Assembly (NCBI GenBank): GCA_934281605.1
Contig: CAKQXD010000011.1
Coordinates: 20,557-84,556, forward strand
Source of the DNA: an uncultured Clostridia bacterium
GTDB lineage: Bacteria; Bacillota; Clostridia; Peptostreptococcales; Anaerovoracaceae
Reading direction: 5' to 3'
Length of the DNA: 64,000 nt
The notes under the pieces: model-generated
The model's input: the letters and a program-made list of their open reading frames with translations, nothing else
The model's database searches: none
Told to the model about the DNA's origin: nothing
In this document: piece after piece, positions 63,207 through 64,000 of the stretch
How the letters are laid out: each line of letters begins with the position of its first letter
How positions within the stretch are numbered: the stretch's first letter is position 1
Made by a program: the position numbers and the translations under genes

Positions 63207-63527
63207 ATGGAATATCGGAAGTTGCCTCGTGGCGGAGAAAAGACGCCATGCTCCAGGTACATTAGCGAGATCACACCGGAAGAATCGGTAGGCAAGTGCG
63301 TGTACTGCAAGCATTGTCATCCGTGCCCGGCAGGTCTGGACATCGGACTCATCAATAAATATTACGATCTGACGCTGCTGGGGGATGCGCTGGCGGAGGA
63401 GCATTACCGGACTTTGGAAAAGACGGCTGCGGACTGCGTCAAGTGCGGTCATTGCAACAGCAGATGCCCGTTCCAGGTGAAACAGCAGGAGCGGATGGAA
63501 GAAATCAAGGACTATTTTGGAATGTAA
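63207..63527 (+). CDS. Orphan 2x[4Fe-4S] ferredoxin-like protein
   Basis: 106 aa. Two cysteine clusters, CVYCKHCHPCP near 31 and CVKCGHCNSRCP near 77, are separated by a helical linker. This spacing and the linker match the C-terminal tail of ferredoxin-type aldo/keto reductases (compare 826-1956) but no reductase domain is attached. It may be an electron carrier for a separate protein, or a remnant. GAGAGGTG precedes the start ATG. Confidence 0.88.
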   Translation: MEYRKLPRGGEKTPCSRYISEITPEESVGKCVYCKHCHPCPAGLDIGLINKYYDLTLLGDALAEEHYRTLEKTAADCVKCGHCNSRCPFQVKQQERMEEIKDYFGM

Positions 63528-63614
63528 AGATTGCTCCGGAGAATGCTGGGAGTCAGGGCTGGTGCGGCTGTCAAAAAATGCTGCAAAAAAAATGCTGAAC
63601 CTCTTGCAATTTGA

Positions 63615-63643
63615 TTGACAGCGGGTGTAAAATATAGTAACAT
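63615..63643 (+). promoter_or_regulatory. Promoter of tRNA-Thr-tuf
   Basis: TTGACA (63615-63620) and TAACAT (63638-63643) with a 17-base spacer, 12 bases before tRNA-Thr. Confidence 0.72.
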
Positions 63644-63654
63644 AACTCATGTGC

Positions 63655-63731
63655 GCTGCTGTAGCTCAGTCGGTAGAGCACCTCATTGGTAATGAGGAGG
63701 TTCGGCAGTTCAAGTCTGCTCAGCAGCTCCA
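63655..63731 (+). tRNA. tRNA-Thr (anticodon GGT)
   Basis: 77 nt. The acceptor GCTGCTG pairs with CAGCAGC; anticodon stem CCTCA/TGAGG encloses TTGGTAA with anticodon GGT (reads ACC and ACT). The T arm is GGCAG-TTCAAGT-CTGCT and CCA is encoded. It is followed 30 bases later by tuf. Confidence 0.95.
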
Positions 63732-63761
63732 TTGTTTTGAATTTGTTTAGGAGGATAAGAA

Positions 63762-64000
63762 ATGGCAAAACAGAAATTTGAAAGAACCAAGCCGCATATC
63801 AATATCGGAACAATCGGTCACGTTGACCACGGTAAAACGACTCTGACTGCAGCGATCACAACAGTGCTGCACAAGAGATACGGACTGGGAACTGACGTAG
63901 CCTTCGATCAGATCGACAAGGCTCCGGAAGAAAAAGAAAGAGGAATCACGATCGCAACTGCGCACGTAGAATATGAAACTCCAAACAGACACTATGCGCA
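63762..64000 (+). CDS. tuf: Elongation factor Tu (N-terminal part, cut by window end)
   Basis: 79 residues are visible. MAKQKFERTKPHINIGTIG is followed by the G1 loop GHVDHGKT, and the switch I segment EKERGITI is present. EF-Tu delivers aminoacyl-tRNA to the ribosome. TTTAGGAGG lies before the ATG. The gene runs out of the window in frame with no sign of damage. Confidence 0.97.
   Translation, partial: MAKQKFERTKPHINIGTIGHVDHGKTTLTAAITTVLHKRYGLGTDVAFDQIDKAPEEKERGITIATAHVEYETPNRHYA

Overview
The window is 64 kb of a Gram-positive, anaerobic, Clostridia-type (Bacillota) chromosome. The evidence is the gene content: an AddAB-type nuclease subunit, a FabK-type enoyl reductase instead of FabI, a SAM-I riboswitch, mini-RNase III next to cysS, a SigH-like sigma factor before tuf, and aldo/keto reductases with bacterial-ferredoxin tails. 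Very strong Shine-Dalgarno sequences and the lack of any outer-membrane gene agree with this. A placement near Eubacteriales/Anaerovoracaceae is my impression and cannot be proven from the sequence alone.

Layout. 1-3.3 kb: tail of an unrecognised gene, a ferredoxin-tailed aldo/keto reductase and an unrecognised 404-aa protein. 3.3-7.2 kb: SAM-I riboswitch controlling metK-lysC and a membrane-bound LuxR-type regulator. 7.2-17.3 kb: TM2 protein, CNNM/CBS transporter, secA, prfB (with the programmed +1 frameshift), tex, a lone Na+-pumping decarboxylase beta subunit and a HAD phosphatase. 17.3-23.6 kb: an AT-richer block with a sigma-54 activator, two GPH-type symporters and a YtcJ-like amidohydrolase. 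Two copies of a structured repeat bracket this block, and it carries its own sigma-54 promoter and three matching palindromes. 23.6-24.7 kb: a gene-free region with a promoter, a FabT-like operator and a degenerate tandem repeat array. 24.7-31.7 kb: fabH-fabK-fabD-fabG-fabF-fabZ and then a MarR/FabK-like fusion. 31.7-35.3 kb: addB. 35.4-43.8 kb: a TetR regulator divergent from a 2481-aa pilin-like surface adhesin whose promoter spacer holds a G8 tract. 44 kb: tRNA-Thr(CGT) and tRNA-Ala(GGC). 44.3-49 kb: two small proteins, a ComEC-like lipoprotein, an Ala/Pro-rich membrane protein, a DivIVA-like protein and xpt. 49.2-55.4 kb: a BMP-family nucleoside ABC transporter, a DJ-1 family protein and a PHP phosphoesterase. 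55.4-64 kb: a G5/M23 peptidase, cysE-cysS-mrnC, a small membrane protein, thyA-folA, rlmB-sigH, an EamA transporter, an orphan ferredoxin, tRNA-Thr(GGT) and the start of tuf.

The most interesting signals are four. (1) A single protein (30231-31703) joins a MarR DNA-binding domain to a FabK-like flavin barrel that has lost the FabK catalytic histidine. It sits at the end of the fatty-acid operon, and a TTTGA-N3-TCAAA palindrome lies on that operon's promoter. (2) A repeat family at 17.3, 23.5 and 24.6 kb keeps two internal-loop sequences constant while its stems change but stay paired. (3) The sigma-54 island has a self-consistent TAAAC-N4-GTTTA operator set. (4) The adhesin promoter looks phase-variable.

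All calls come from reading the sequence and from family knowledge. No database search was possible.
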